A stretch of DNA of 64,000 bases from Kitasatospora cinereorecta (GTDB taxonomy: Bacteria; Actinomycetota; Actinomycetes; Streptomycetales; Streptomycetaceae), in assembly GCF_024172095.1 (NCBI RefSeq), contig NZ_JAMZDX010000002.1, forward strand, positions 1,240,001 to 1,304,000, read 5' to 3'. The position numbers and the translations under genes are program-made. Positions 17,756-25,737 of this stretch are shown here, piece after piece (within the stretch, counting starts at the first letter, position 1; the number at the start of each line of letters is the position of its first letter). Below the pieces are notes generated by a model that was not told the DNA's origin, did not search any database, and saw only the letters and a list, made by a program, of their open reading frames with translations.

Positions 17756-18716
17756 AGTGCACCCACCGCTTCTGCAGGCGGAACTGGACGAACGTCACCA
17801 GCACGATGAAGCCGACGAGGACGAAGGCGACCGCGGCGCCGAAGCCGATGTCGTGCTCGATGAACGCCTTCTGGAAGAAGAGGTAGGTGATCGACCGGAC
17901 CTTGGGCAGTGCCGGGTTGGCGGCGCCGGCCGCGCTGCCCGGGGTGCTCATCATCATGTAGGCGAGGTCGAACATCTGCAGGGAGTTGATCACCGTCAGG
18001 ATGGTGACGAAGAAGATGTTCGGGCTCAGCATCGGCACGGTGATGCGCAGGAAGATCCGTACCGGACCGGCGCCGTCCATCCGCGCGGCCTCGTAGAACT
18101 CGGTGGGCACCCCTTGCAGGCCGGCCAGGAAGATCACCATGTTGTAGCCCAGTGACATCCACAGGCCGATCGCGGCCAGCGAGTACAGCGCGATGTCCGG
18201 GTCGGACGCCCAGTGCGGTCCGTGGATCCCGACCGTGGACAGCAGGTAGTTCACCAGGCCGTAGTTTCCGTCGTACATCCACCGCCACAGCATCGCCACG
18301 GCCACCGGCATGGTCACCACCGGCAGGAAGTAGAGCACCCGGTAGACCGAGCGGCCGCGCAGGCCCTTCTGGTTCAGCAGCGCGGCCACCAGTACGGCCA
18401 GCGGGATGCCGGCCAGCTGGATCGCGGTGTACAGGAAGGTGTTGACCACCGCCTGCCCCACGGTCGGCTCCTGCGCCAGTGCGGCGTAGTTGGCGGTGCC
18501 GGCCCAGGTGCTCCCGCCGAACGGGCCCGAGGACGTGAAGCTGTCGTAGAAGGTCTGCGCGATGGGCCACAGGTAGAAGACCGACAGGCCGATGGTCGTG
18601 GGCGCGATCATGAGGTAGGCCCAGGCCCGCTCCCGGCGGCGTCCGGGGCGCCTCCCGCGCCGGGTCGCGGCGCGGGAGGGCCGGGCCGCGGGCCGGGCGG
18701 CCGCGGTGTGCGTCAT
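17748..18716 (-). CDS. Carbohydrate ABC transporter permease, MalF type
   Basis: This 322-residue membrane protein has a very basic N-terminal tail (RAATRRGRRPGRRRERAW) and then six hydrophobic segments, with the EAA loop TEFYEAARMDGAGPVRIFLR before TVPMLSPN. ATG 18716 is used. An in-frame GTG at 18728 would overlap the stop of the binding-protein gene (GTGA) and follows AAGGA closely, so translational coupling from that start is an alternative. It is the partner of the MalG-type permease encoded downstream. Confidence 0.9.
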   Translation of the reverse strand: MTHTAAARPAARPSRAATRRGRRPGRRRERAWAYLMIAPTTIGLSVFYLWPIAQTFYDSFTSSGPFGGSTWAGTANYAALAQEPTVGQAVVNTFLYTAIQLAGIPLAVLVAALLNQKGLRGRSVYRVLYFLPVVTMPVAVAMLWRWMYDGNYGLVNYLLSTVGIHGPHWASDPDIALYSLAAIGLWMSLGYNMVIFLAGLQGVPTEFYEAARMDGAGPVRIFLRITVPMLSPNIFFVTILTVINSLQMFDLAYMMMSTPGSAAGAANPALPKVRSITYLFFQKAFIEHDIGFGAAVAFVLVGFIVLVTFVQFRLQKRWVHYV

Positions 18717-18724
18717 GGGTGTGC

Positions 18725-20032
18725 TCACTTTTCCTTGCTCAGTGCTGCGTTCATCACGCCGGCCATCTTCTGAGCGGCGGTCGCCACGTCGGTCGTGCCC
18801 TCCCAGGCGGGACCGAAGACGACGGCTTCCTGGCTCTGCCAGGCGGAGGTGTTCTTGGACGTGGGGTACGTGACCGCGTACGGCACCTCGTCCAGGAAGG
18901 ACTGCAGGTGGAACTGGGGAGTGGCGTTCACCCAGGACTGCTGGGTGGAGTTGAAGGCCGGGATGACCCCGCCCTCCTGCGCCTCGATCTCCGCGGCCTG
19001 CTTGGAGCCGAGGAAGGCGAGGAAGGCCGCCGCTTCCTTGGGGTGCTTGGTCTTCGCGTAGGCGACGTTGGCCAGGCCGTGGATGGCCACCGCGCGCTTG
19101 GTCCCCTGCGGCAGGACGGCGACGTCGACGTTGCCCTGCAGGTTGGGGTTCTTGGCGAACTCCAGCGTGTCCCAGCTGCCGCCGTAGTACATGGCGACCT
19201 TGCCTGACTCGAAGAGCTGGCTCGGGAAGGTGTCGGTCATGGTCTTCAGCGACGGCGAGGCCCCCGACTTGACCAGGTCGGTCCAGAACTTCAGGCCCGC
19301 GACGGCGGCCGGCTGATCGAAGCCCGAGGACGTTCCGTCGGCCGAGATGACCGAACCGCCGGCCTGGAAGATGGTGTCGTAGTAGTTCTCCTGGCCGAAC
19401 GGCGGCGCCAGGATTCCGTACTGGTCCTTGGACGCGTCGGTGAGCTTGCGGGCCGCGTCCTGGAGGGTCTGCCAGGTCCAGGTGTCGTCCGGGTACTTCA
19501 CCCCGGCGGCGTCGAACAGCTTCTTGTTGTACCAGAGCCCGACGGTGTCGAAGTCCTTGGGGACGCCGTACTGGGTGCCCTTGTAGCTGTAGAGGTTCAC
19601 CAGGCTCTGCGGGTAGTCGGAGAGGCTCACGTGGTTGGCGGCGAGCTTGTCCGACAGCGGCATCAGGATGCCGTTCGACGCGTACAGCTGGGCGTTCGGG
19701 CCGTTCATCCAGAACACGTCCGGCGCGCTGCCGCTGGTGGCGTCGGCCTGGAGCTTCGTCCAGTACTCCGCGTTCGCGGTGAGCTGGACGGTCACCTTGA
19801 CCGACGGGTTGGCGGCCTGGAAGGCGTCGACGATGTGCTGCATGGCCGGCTGCTGGCTCTTGTCCCAGATCCGGTACGTGAGCTGGACCGGGCCCGAGCC
19901 GTTCGTCGTGCCCCCGGTCGAGCCGCCCGCGCAGCCGGCGGCGCCGAGGGCCAGAGCGGCGGCAGCGGCGAGTGCCGCCGCCCGGCGTCTGCCGGTCCGA
20001 CCGGCGGGTCCACTGGTACGACGAGTGTTCAT
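18725..20032 (-). CDS. Extracellular solute-binding lipoprotein (CUT1 sugar importer)
   Basis: The 435-residue product has a twin-arginine-rich basic N-region, a hydrophobic alanine stretch and a lipobox-like AAGC near residue 31, so it is a likely surface lipoprotein. Family-1 binding-protein features include LTYRIWDKSQQPAMQHIVDA, DVFWMNGPNAQLYASNGILM, KDFDTVGLWYNKKLFDAAGV and a late GSWDTLEFAKN. It heads the operon of permeases, Gfo/Idh and the secreted NEW3-domain protein. A dyad at 20072-20091 sits 40-60 bp upstream and could be the site where the divergent GntR regulator controls it. Its ligand is unknown but is probably the product of the secreted enzyme. Confidence 0.9.
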   Translation of the reverse strand: MNTRRTSGPAGRTGRRRAAALAAAAALALGAAGCAGGSTGGTTNGSGPVQLTYRIWDKSQQPAMQHIVDAFQAANPSVKVTVQLTANAEYWTKLQADATSGSAPDVFWMNGPNAQLYASNGILMPLSDKLAANHVSLSDYPQSLVNLYSYKGTQYGVPKDFDTVGLWYNKKLFDAAGVKYPDDTWTWQTLQDAARKLTDASKDQYGILAPPFGQENYYDTIFQAGGSVISADGTSSGFDQPAAVAGLKFWTDLVKSGASPSLKTMTDTFPSQLFESGKVAMYYGGSWDTLEFAKNPNLQGNVDVAVLPQGTKRAVAIHGLANVAYAKTKHPKEAAAFLAFLGSKQAAEIEAQEGGVIPAFNSTQQSWVNATPQFHLQSFLDEVPYAVTYPTSKNTSAWQSQEAVVFGPAWEGTTDVATAAQKMAGVMNAALSKEK

Positions 20033-20071
20033 AGGAGGGTCCCATCTGAGGTGCGAGGTCTGAGGAGTATA

Positions 20072-20091
20072 GATCTGATACATGCCAGATC
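20072..20091. promoter_or_regulatory. Candidate GntR/FadR-type operator upstream of the importer operon
   Basis: GATCTG (20072-20077) and CAGATC (20086-20091) form a perfect 6-bp inverted repeat around an 8-nt centre ATACATGC. It lies about 40 bp upstream of the binding-protein start. It shares the CTGATA/TATCAG flavour of the second dyad at 20278, which supports one regulator acting at both. Confidence 0.5.
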
Positions 20092-20277
20092 GGTGGGACT
20101 GGCAGGGGGCCGAATTCTCCCGAAGCTCTCCGTCGATGACGGGGCTGGAGGGTGGCCGTCCTGATCGGACGGCCACGCGGGATAGGGCGAAACGGCCCAG
20201 GTGGGATGGGGACGAGTCTGGAGCGGTCGGACCCTGGCGTCAAGGGTTTGGATATGGTTCACTGAAAAGAGAGCAAG

Positions 20278-20289
20278 CTGATATATCAG
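20278..20289. promoter_or_regulatory. Perfect palindrome CTGATATATCAG, candidate autoregulatory operator
   Basis: A perfect 12-bp palindrome lies 75 bp before the TTG start of the GntR gene in otherwise GC-rich DNA. It runs into ATCAGAAACAT (20285-20295). The same 11 bases occur again at 27533-27543 in front of the aldolase/lut operon, so this may be part of a regulon-wide site. Confidence 0.55.
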
Positions 20290-20363
20290 AAACATGCAGT
20301 GCCGGTGGGTGTCGAGGCGCGTGCTTCGACCGGCGGCCTCGAGCGCGAAGTGAGGGAGAGCCG

Positions 20364-21143
20364 TTGACCGACTCTGGGAAGATCGCTGCACCCGCCCCTT
20401 CCCCCGTGGGTGCAAGGGGCGGTTACCGTCCCGGTTACGAGGTCGCCGCCGAGCGCATCCTCGAATGCGTGGTACGTGCCGGCCTGAAGCCCGGCGCCCG
20501 GCTGCCCACCGAGAAGGAGCTGGCGGACGAGGTGCAGATGAGCCGGACCGTGGTCCGGGAGGCTGTGAAGATCCTCTCCGCCCTGGGACGGCTGTCCGTG
20601 CAGAAGGGCCGCGGCATCTACGTGGCGCAGCCCGAGCAATCGTCCTGGCAGCAGTCGCTGGCCAACTTCCTGCCCGCGGACCTGCGGCAGGTGGACGAAC
20701 TGTTCGAGTTCCGCCGCCACCTGGAGACCACCACCGCGCACCTGGCCGCCCAACGCGCCACCCCGGCGCAGGTCAGGGCGGTCCGCGAGGCCGCGCGGCA
20801 GTCCAGCGAGGCGGCCGACCGGGGCGACATGGACGCCTTCACCGCCGCCGACGAGGCCTTCCACGTCGGCATCGCGAGCGCGGCATCGAACATGTTCTTC
20901 GCCTCCACCGTCGACGCCGTGCGCCGGCTGCAGCGACAGGCGAGCGTGATCGGACTGGCCGGGGCCGCCGGCGGCTCGCTGCGCGTGGCCGCCGGGCAGC
21001 ACGAGGCGATCGCCGAGGCGATCGCCGCGGGCGAGCCGGATCGCGCCCATGCCCTGATGGCCGACCACATCGACCTGACCGCCCACCAGTTCCAGCGGGA
21101 GATCTGGCGCCGCGTCGTACCCGGCGACGGCGACAACTCCTGA
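20364..21143 (+). CDS. FadR-like GntR/FCD transcriptional regulator
   Basis: The 259-residue regulator has a winged helix at about 20-90 (YEVAAERILECVVRAGLKPG, LADEVQMSRTVVREAVKILS, VQKGRGIYVAQP) and an FCD domain at about 110-245 with DEAFHVGIASA and GQHEAIAEAI segments for the metal-binding histidines. TTG 20364 is supported by GGGAGAG just upstream and by the matching TTG start of its paralogue encoded at 22651-23421. It is co-transcribed with the dehydratase and mutarotase genes and divergent from an importer. An aldonate or keto-deoxy acid of the fucose-type pathway is the most likely ligand. Confidence 0.88.
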   Translation: MTDSGKIAAPAPSPVGARGGYRPGYEVAAERILECVVRAGLKPGARLPTEKELADEVQMSRTVVREAVKILSALGRLSVQKGRGIYVAQPEQSSWQQSLANFLPADLRQVDELFEFRRHLETTTAHLAAQRATPAQVRAVREAARQSSEAADRGDMDAFTAADEAFHVGIASAASNMFFASTVDAVRRLQRQASVIGLAGAAGGSLRVAAGQHEAIAEAIAAGEPDRAHALMADHIDLTAHQFQREIWRRVVPGDGDNS

Positions 21144-21175
21144 TTACCCTGAACCTCCTGCCCTGAAGGACACCC

Positions 21176-22219
21176 ATGCGAATCACCGACGTGACCGTGG
21201 AACTGGTCGAACTGCCGGCCCAGCCGCCCTTCCGGTGGCGTGCCGGACTACCCGGCTCCGAGCCGGCGGTGGTCGGCGGCATCCTGCGCGTCCACACCGA
21301 CGAGGGCCTGCTGGGCGAGGCGCACACGAGGCGCGGGGTGATCGTCGCCGACCTGGTCGACCGCCGCATCCGTGCCGACCTGATCGGACGCGACCCCTTG
21401 ATGCGCGAGCTGCTCTGGCAGCGGCTGTGGGAGCTGGACCGGATCGAGGAGCTTCCGATCTATGCCCTCGGCCTGGTCGACGTGGCGTTGTGGGACCTGG
21501 CCGGCAAGGCGGCCGGGCTGCCGGTCCACCGGCTGCTCGGCGGATACCGCGAGGCCATTCCCGCCTACGCCTCCACGGTCACCTTCGACACCGTGGAGGA
21601 GTACCTCGACGTCGCCGACCAGTGCCTGGAACTGGGCTACGTCGGCATCAAGCTGCACGCCTGGGGCGACGCGAAGGCGGACGCCGACCTGTGCCAGAAG
21701 CTGCGGGCCCACGTCGGCGACGACATCCCGCTGATGTACGACGGTTCGGCCGGCTTCGACCTCGCCGACTCGGTCTACCTCGGCCGCGCGATCGCCGAGG
21801 CCGGCTACCTCTGGTACGAGGAGCCGATGCGCGAGTTCAGCGTGACCTCCTACAAATGGCTGGCCGAGCAGGTCGACATCCCGCTGCTGGTCGCCGAGAC
21901 CTCCGACGGCGCCCACATGAACGCCGGCGACTTCATCGCGGCCGGCACGGCGGGCCGGGTCCGGACCAGCGCGCAGCTCAAGGGCGGCATCACCGGGGCC
22001 ATGCGCATCGCGCACCTGGCCGACAGCTACCAGCTGCGCGCCGAGGTGCACGGCTCCGGCGTGGTCAACGCCCACCTCTGCATGGCGATCCCCAACACCA
22101 CCTACTACGAGTCCCTGGTCTACACCAACCCCGTGGTGCGGGAGCCCTCGGTGGGCTCCGACGGGCTGGTGAAGGCCCCGACCGCCACCGGCATCGGGTT
22201 CGGCCAGGAAGGCTGGTGA
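21176..22219 (+). CDS. Enolase-superfamily (mandelate racemase subgroup) acid-sugar dehydratase
   Basis: The 347-residue protein has the N-terminal capping domain and a C-terminal barrel. Visible active-site features are GIKLHAWGD (Lys of a K-x-H in place of the usual KxK), the metal ligands in MYDGSAGFD, WYEEPM and VAETSDG, and the His of EVHGSGVVNAH. Such enzymes dehydrate aldonates to 2-keto-3-deoxy acids. With the neighbouring mutarotase, COG3618 lactonase, SDR and FAH genes, L-fuconate (or L-rhamnonate/L-galactonate) is the best guess. GAAGGA precedes ATG 21176. It is the second gene of the regulator-led operon. Confidence 0.85.
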   Translation: MRITDVTVELVELPAQPPFRWRAGLPGSEPAVVGGILRVHTDEGLLGEAHTRRGVIVADLVDRRIRADLIGRDPLMRELLWQRLWELDRIEELPIYALGLVDVALWDLAGKAAGLPVHRLLGGYREAIPAYASTVTFDTVEEYLDVADQCLELGYVGIKLHAWGDAKADADLCQKLRAHVGDDIPLMYDGSAGFDLADSVYLGRAIAEAGYLWYEEPMREFSVTSYKWLAEQVDIPLLVAETSDGAHMNAGDFIAAGTAGRVRTSAQLKGGITGAMRIAHLADSYQLRAEVHGSGVVNAHLCMAIPNTTYYESLVYTNPVVREPSVGSDGLVKAPTATGIGFGQEGW

Positions 22220-22290
22220 CACATCTCCCGCCGGCCCTCGGCGCGGGCCGGCGGGACCCCACTCCCACCCACGCAGAAGGAGGCGGCACC

Positions 22291-22620
22291 GTGCCCGTCC
22301 AACGCTTCGCGGCGGTCATCCGCCTGCGCCCCGAGCTGGAGGCCGAGTACCGCGCCCTGCACGCGGCGGCCTGGCCGCAGGTGCTGGCGACCATCAAGCG
22401 CGCCAACATCGGCAACTACTCGATCTTCCTGCGGGACGGCCTGCTGTTCAGCTACCTGGAGTACACCGGCGAGGACTACGCGGCCGACACCGCGCTGCTC
22501 GCCGAGTGCCCGGTCACCCGCGACTGGTGGGCCCGGACCGACCCCTGCCAGCAGCCGCTGGACAGCGTCGACGAGGGCGAGTGGTGGGCGCCGGCCGAGG
22601 AAGTCTTCCACCTGGACTGA
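22291..22620 (+). CDS. L-rhamnose/L-fucose mutarotase family protein (RhaM-like)
   Basis: This 109-residue protein matches the RhaM family (DUF718): QRFAAVIRLRPELEAEYRALHAAAWPQVLA gives the His-containing N-terminal strand and helix, NIGNYSIFLRDGLLFSYLEYTG the central strands, and WWARTDPCQQPL the conserved Trp region. The family interconverts anomers of deoxy-hexoses. Members also occur in L-fucose operons of the non-phosphorylating type, such as that of Xanthomonas. GTG 22291 follows AGAAGGAGG. It is co-transcribed with the dehydratase. Confidence 0.9.
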   Translation: MPVQRFAAVIRLRPELEAEYRALHAAAWPQVLATIKRANIGNYSIFLRDGLLFSYLEYTGEDYAADTALLAECPVTRDWWARTDPCQQPLDSVDEGEWWAPAEEVFHLD

Positions 22621-22650
22621 AGCGGCGCGCTCGACCGAACTCCACGGGAC

Positions 22651-23421
22651 TCAGGACGTGCTGTCGTCGGGCACCACACGATTCCAGATCGCCCGCTGGA
22701 ACTGCCGGGCGGTCATGTCGATGTGCTCGGCCATCAGGGCCGCGGCACGCTCCGGCTCGCCTGCGGCGACGGCCTCGGCGATCGCCTCGTGCTGGTCGGC
22801 GGCCACCATCAGCGACCCGCCGGCCACCCCGGCCAGCCCGATCGCGGTGACCTGGCGCTGCAGGCGCCGGATCGCGTCGACCGTGGAGGCGAAGAACATG
22901 TTCGAGGCCGCGGTCGCGACGCCGACGTGGAAGGCGTCGTCGGCGCGGGTGAACGCGTCGAGGTCGCCTCGCTCGGCTGCCTCGGTGGTCTGCCGCGCGG
23001 CCTCCCGGACCGCCCTGACCTGCGCCGGGGTGGCCCGCTGCGCGGCCAGGTTCGCCGTGGTGGTCTCCAGATGGCGGCGGTACTCGAACATCTCGTCCAC
23101 CTGCCGCAGGTCGGCGGGCAGGAAGTTGGCGAGCGAGGTCTGCCAGGTGGCCTCCTCGGGCTCGGTCACGTAGATGCCCCGGCCCTTCTGGACCGACAGC
23201 CGTCCCAGCGCGGAGAGGATCTTCACCGCCTCCCGGACCACGGTCCGGCTCATCCCGACCTCGTCCGCCAGGTCCTTCTCGGTCGGCAGCCGGGTGCCGG
23301 GCTGCAGCCCCTCGCGCACGACGTACTCGAGGATCCGCTCGGCGGCGACCTCGTAGCCGGGCCGGTAGCCGCCTCCGTTGGCCGGTGGCGGTGGTGCGGA
23401 CGGCCTGTCGGAGTCAGACAA
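22651..23421 (-). CDS. FadR-like GntR/FCD regulator, paralogue of the one encoded at 20364
   Basis: The 256-residue regulator is closely related to the product of 20364-21143. Long blocks such as MSRTVVREAVKILSALGRLS and ANFLPADLRQVDE are identical, while the N-terminal 20 residues and the last residues differ. It has the same winged helix and FCD metal-site histidines. The TTG start at 23421 follows GGAGGGGAAG. It faces the dehydratase/mutarotase operon from the other side, 30 bp away and convergent, and is transcribed in the same direction as the lactonase operon but separately. Two related repressors may sense different intermediates or form mixed dimers. Confidence 0.88.
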   Translation of the reverse strand: MSDSDRPSAPPPPANGGGYRPGYEVAAERILEYVVREGLQPGTRLPTEKDLADEVGMSRTVVREAVKILSALGRLSVQKGRGIYVTEPEEATWQTSLANFLPADLRQVDEMFEYRRHLETTTANLAAQRATPAQVRAVREAARQTTEAAERGDLDAFTRADDAFHVGVATAASNMFFASTVDAIRRLQRQVTAIGLAGVAGGSLMVAADQHEAIAEAVAAGEPERAAALMAEHIDMTARQFQRAIWNRVVPDDSTS

Positions 23422-23454
23422 CGGCTCTTCCCCTCCTCGTGCTGCGGACAGAAC

Positions 23455-23477
23455 GGTTCCAGTCCATACCAGGAACC
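23455..23477. promoter_or_regulatory. Candidate operator upstream of the second FadR-like gene
   Basis: GGTTCC (23455-23460) and GGAACC (23472-23477) form an inverted repeat with an 11-nt spacer, 34 bp before the TTG start of the regulator gene. It differs in sequence from the CTGATATATCAG-type dyads, so it may serve another factor. Confidence 0.3.
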
Positions 23478-23552
23478 CTAGTGCTCTGATCGCACAGGTT
23501 CACCGGTTGGTGCCTGCCGGTCGAGGACAGTCTCGCAACTCCGCTCCAGGCG

Positions 23553-23750
23553 TCAGTCGCCGAGGCTCAGGCGGAGGGCGAAGCCGGCGATCACGAGACC
23601 GGTGACGCGGTCGAGGATCTTGCGGGCGTGCGGCTTGCGCAGCCAGTTGCCAAGGGCTGTGGCGGAGCCGATGAGGACAGGGCCTCCGGTGCAGCTCGTG
23701 GTCGTCGAGGACCGCGAGTGCGCCAGGAGGCCCGGTTGTTGCAGGATCAC
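23553..23750 (-). pseudogene. Remnant of a LysE/RhtB-family exporter (C-terminal fragment)
   Basis: A 65-codon frame ends ATALGNWLRKPHARKILDRV followed by TGLVIAGFALRLSLGD. This resembles the last amphipathic and transmembrane segments of LysE-family amino-acid exporters, which are normally near 200 residues. The first 20 codons do not look like that family and the rest of the gene is missing. It overlaps the end of the lactonase gene by four bases. It is most likely a decayed 3' end left by an insertion of the catabolic genes next to it. Confidence 0.5.
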
Positions 23751-24598
23751 AAGCCGTAGGCCCGGGCGGCGGTGCCGCCGAGGACCTCGTCGCGCTCGTG
23801 CGCCGACAGGTCCGCCAGGAGCTCGTGGGTGGTGGCCACGACCTCTTCGTAGTCGGCCGCCAGGGTGCAGACCGGCCAGTCCGAGCCGAACATCAGGCGC
23901 TCCGGGCCGAACGCCTCCAGGGCCACGGCCACGAACGGTCGCAGGTCGGCGACGTCCCAGGAGTGCCAGTCGCCCTCGGTGACCAGCCCGGAGAGCTTGG
24001 CCACGGTGTTGGGCAGCCGGGCCAGGGCGTGCAGATCGGCGGCCCAGGTGTCCGGGTCGCGGGGGCGGATCGGAGGCTTGCCCAGGTGGTCCAGGACGAA
24101 GGTGAGCCCGGGCCGGCCGCGGGCCGCCACGACCGCCGCCGACAGCTGCTCCGGGCGCAGCACGAGGTCGTAGGCCAGGCCGGCGGAGGCGACGGCGGCC
24201 AGTCCCCGGTCCACGTCGGGCCGCAGCAGCCAGTCCGGGTCGGCCTCGCCCTGCACCTGGTGGCGGATGCCGACCAGGCGGTCGCCGCCGGGCAGCTTGC
24301 GCAGTGCGGCCAGGGCGTCGGCGACCGCGGGGGAGGTCAGGTCGGTCCAGCCGACGACGCCGGCCACCAGCGGGTCGACGGCGGCCAGGGCCAGGAATTC
24401 GGGAGTCTCCTCGGGCACGCAGATCGTCTGCACCAGCACGGTGGCGTCCACTCCGGCAGCTGCGGCCAGCGGGCGCAGGTCGTCGAGCGTGAAGTCGCGC
24501 CGCAGCGGCTCCAGCCCGGGACCGGAGAGCCAGTCCTGGTCGCGGACCGACAGGTCCCAGAGGTGCTGGTGGGTGTCGATGACGGTCACGGCCGCCAC
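23747..24598 (-). CDS. Amidohydrolase-superfamily sugar lactonase (COG3618, L-fuconolactonase-like)
   Basis: This 283-residue metal-dependent hydrolase has the amidohydrolase marks VIDTHQHLWDLS (HxH-type strand 1), FVLDHLGKPPI and MFGSDWPVCTL (the strand-8 Asp). COG3618 includes L-fucono-1,5-lactonase and L-rhamnono-lactonase, which hydrolyse the lactone from L-fucose or L-rhamnose dehydrogenase. The gene follows the aldo/keto reductase by 46 bp in the same operon, which is the expected order of reactions. GTG 24598 is used; GTG 24589 is a close in-frame alternative. Confidence 0.88.
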   Translation of the reverse strand: MAAVTVIDTHQHLWDLSVRDQDWLSGPGLEPLRRDFTLDDLRPLAAAAGVDATVLVQTICVPEETPEFLALAAVDPLVAGVVGWTDLTSPAVADALAALRKLPGGDRLVGIRHQVQGEADPDWLLRPDVDRGLAAVASAGLAYDLVLRPEQLSAAVVAARGRPGLTFVLDHLGKPPIRPRDPDTWAADLHALARLPNTVAKLSGLVTEGDWHSWDVADLRPFVAVALEAFGPERLMFGSDWPVCTLAADYEEVVATTHELLADLSAHERDEVLGGTAARAYGL

Positions 24599-24644
24599 CC
24601 GGGCCCGGTGGGCCGGTCGGTGCCGTGGAGCAGCGCTGTTCGCA

Positions 24645-25652
24645 TCAGGGGCGTCCTTCGTCGTGGTGGGGGACCGGCAGCGGCACGTCCGTGGGGAGCA
24701 GGCCCCGGGAGCGCAGCGCCGACCACAGGTCCGCGGGGACGGGGTGCTCGAACATCGCGGCGGCGTCGGCCACCTCGGCGGCGCTGCGCGCCCCGAGCAG
24801 GACGCCGGCGACCGCCGGATGCCCGAGCGGGAACTGCAGCGCCGCCGCGCGCAACGGGACGTCGTACTCCTCGCACAGGGCCTTCAGCGCGAGGGCCCGG
24901 TCCAGTACCGGCTGCGGGGCCGGGGCGTACTCGAAGGTCGCACCGGGCCTGGGGTCGGCCAGCAGGCCCGAGTTGAACACACCGCCGACCAGGACCGACA
25001 CGCCGCGTCGGGCGGCCTCGGGCAGGAGCGCGGAGAGCCCGCTCTGGTCGAGCAGCGAGTAGCGGCCGGCCAGCAGGACGACGTCGACGTCGGTGTCGCG
25101 GACGAACCGCGTGAGCATCACGGTCTGGTTCATGCCGGCGCCGATCGCGCCGACCGTGCCCTCCGCGCGCATCCGCTCCAGTTCGGGGTAGGCGTGGTCG
25201 AAGGCGTCCCGCTCGTGTTCGTCGGGGTCGTGCAGGTAGACGATGTCCACCCGGTCCAGACCGAGCCGGGTGAGGCTGTCCTCGATGCTGGTCCGCACTC
25301 CGCGGGCGCTGAAGTCCCACACCCGCTCGTGGGCGGCGGGGACGGCGAAGCCGTTCGCCAGGTCGTCGCCCTGTGGCTGTGCCAGCGGGCGCAGCAGGCG
25401 GCCGACCTTGGTGGAGAGCGTGTACTGCGACCGCGGCCGGGTGCGCAGCGCGGCTCCCAGCCGCCGCTCGGACAGGCCCAGTCCGTAGTGCGGGGCGGTG
25501 TCGAAGCTGCGGATCCCGCAGGACCAGGCGGCCTCGACGGTGGCGGCCGCGTCCTCGTCGCTGATCGCGTGGAACAGGTTGCCGAGCGCGGCGGCGCCCA
25601 GGGAGAGTTCGCTGACCGTGGTGGCGCTGCGCCCGAGAGCTGTGGTGTGCAT
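24645..25652 (-). CDS. Aldo/keto reductase, L-fucose / D-threo-aldose dehydrogenase-like
   Basis: The 335-residue barrel keeps the AKR tetrad: Asp51 and Tyr56 in SFDTAPHYGLG, Lys82 in TLSTKVGRLL and His141 in IVYLHDPDEH. The segment LAGRYSLLDQSGLSALLPEA and GGVFNSGLL is typical of the D-threo-aldose/L-fucose dehydrogenase group, which oxidises the free sugar to its 1,5-lactone with NAD(P). It stands between the SDR and lactonase genes of the operon, giving steps one and two of the pathway side by side. A second, altered copy is encoded at 31227. Confidence 0.9.
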   Translation of the reverse strand: MHTTALGRSATTVSELSLGAAALGNLFHAISDEDAAATVEAAWSCGIRSFDTAPHYGLGLSERRLGAALRTRPRSQYTLSTKVGRLLRPLAQPQGDDLANGFAVPAAHERVWDFSARGVRTSIEDSLTRLGLDRVDIVYLHDPDEHERDAFDHAYPELERMRAEGTVGAIGAGMNQTVMLTRFVRDTDVDVVLLAGRYSLLDQSGLSALLPEAARRGVSVLVGGVFNSGLLADPRPGATFEYAPAPQPVLDRALALKALCEEYDVPLRAAALQFPLGHPAVAGVLLGARSAAEVADAAAMFEHPVPADLWSALRSRGLLPTDVPLPVPHHDEGRP

Positions 25653-25737
25653 GGACTCCGAGGTTGCCTTTCACTGGTGGCCGGACGGGACGGCGGGAAT
25701 CAGCCGTCCCGCCCGGCCCGGCCGGGTGCCCGGGGGA

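Larger units (their letters stand above)
20033..20363. promoter_or_regulatory. Divergent promoter region with two operator-like dyads
   Basis: This 331-bp gap between the leftward importer operon and the rightward GntR gene is clearly lower in GC than its surroundings around 20060-20100 and 20245-20300. It contains the two dyads listed separately and elements such as GGATATGGTTCAC that may belong to promoters. No coding frame in it looks real. Confidence 0.5.

Noticed and set aside
20364..23421. The two regulator genes as ends of a composite transposon
   Set aside because: They are ordinary FCD regulators, with no transposase, terminal repeats or target duplications visible around them.
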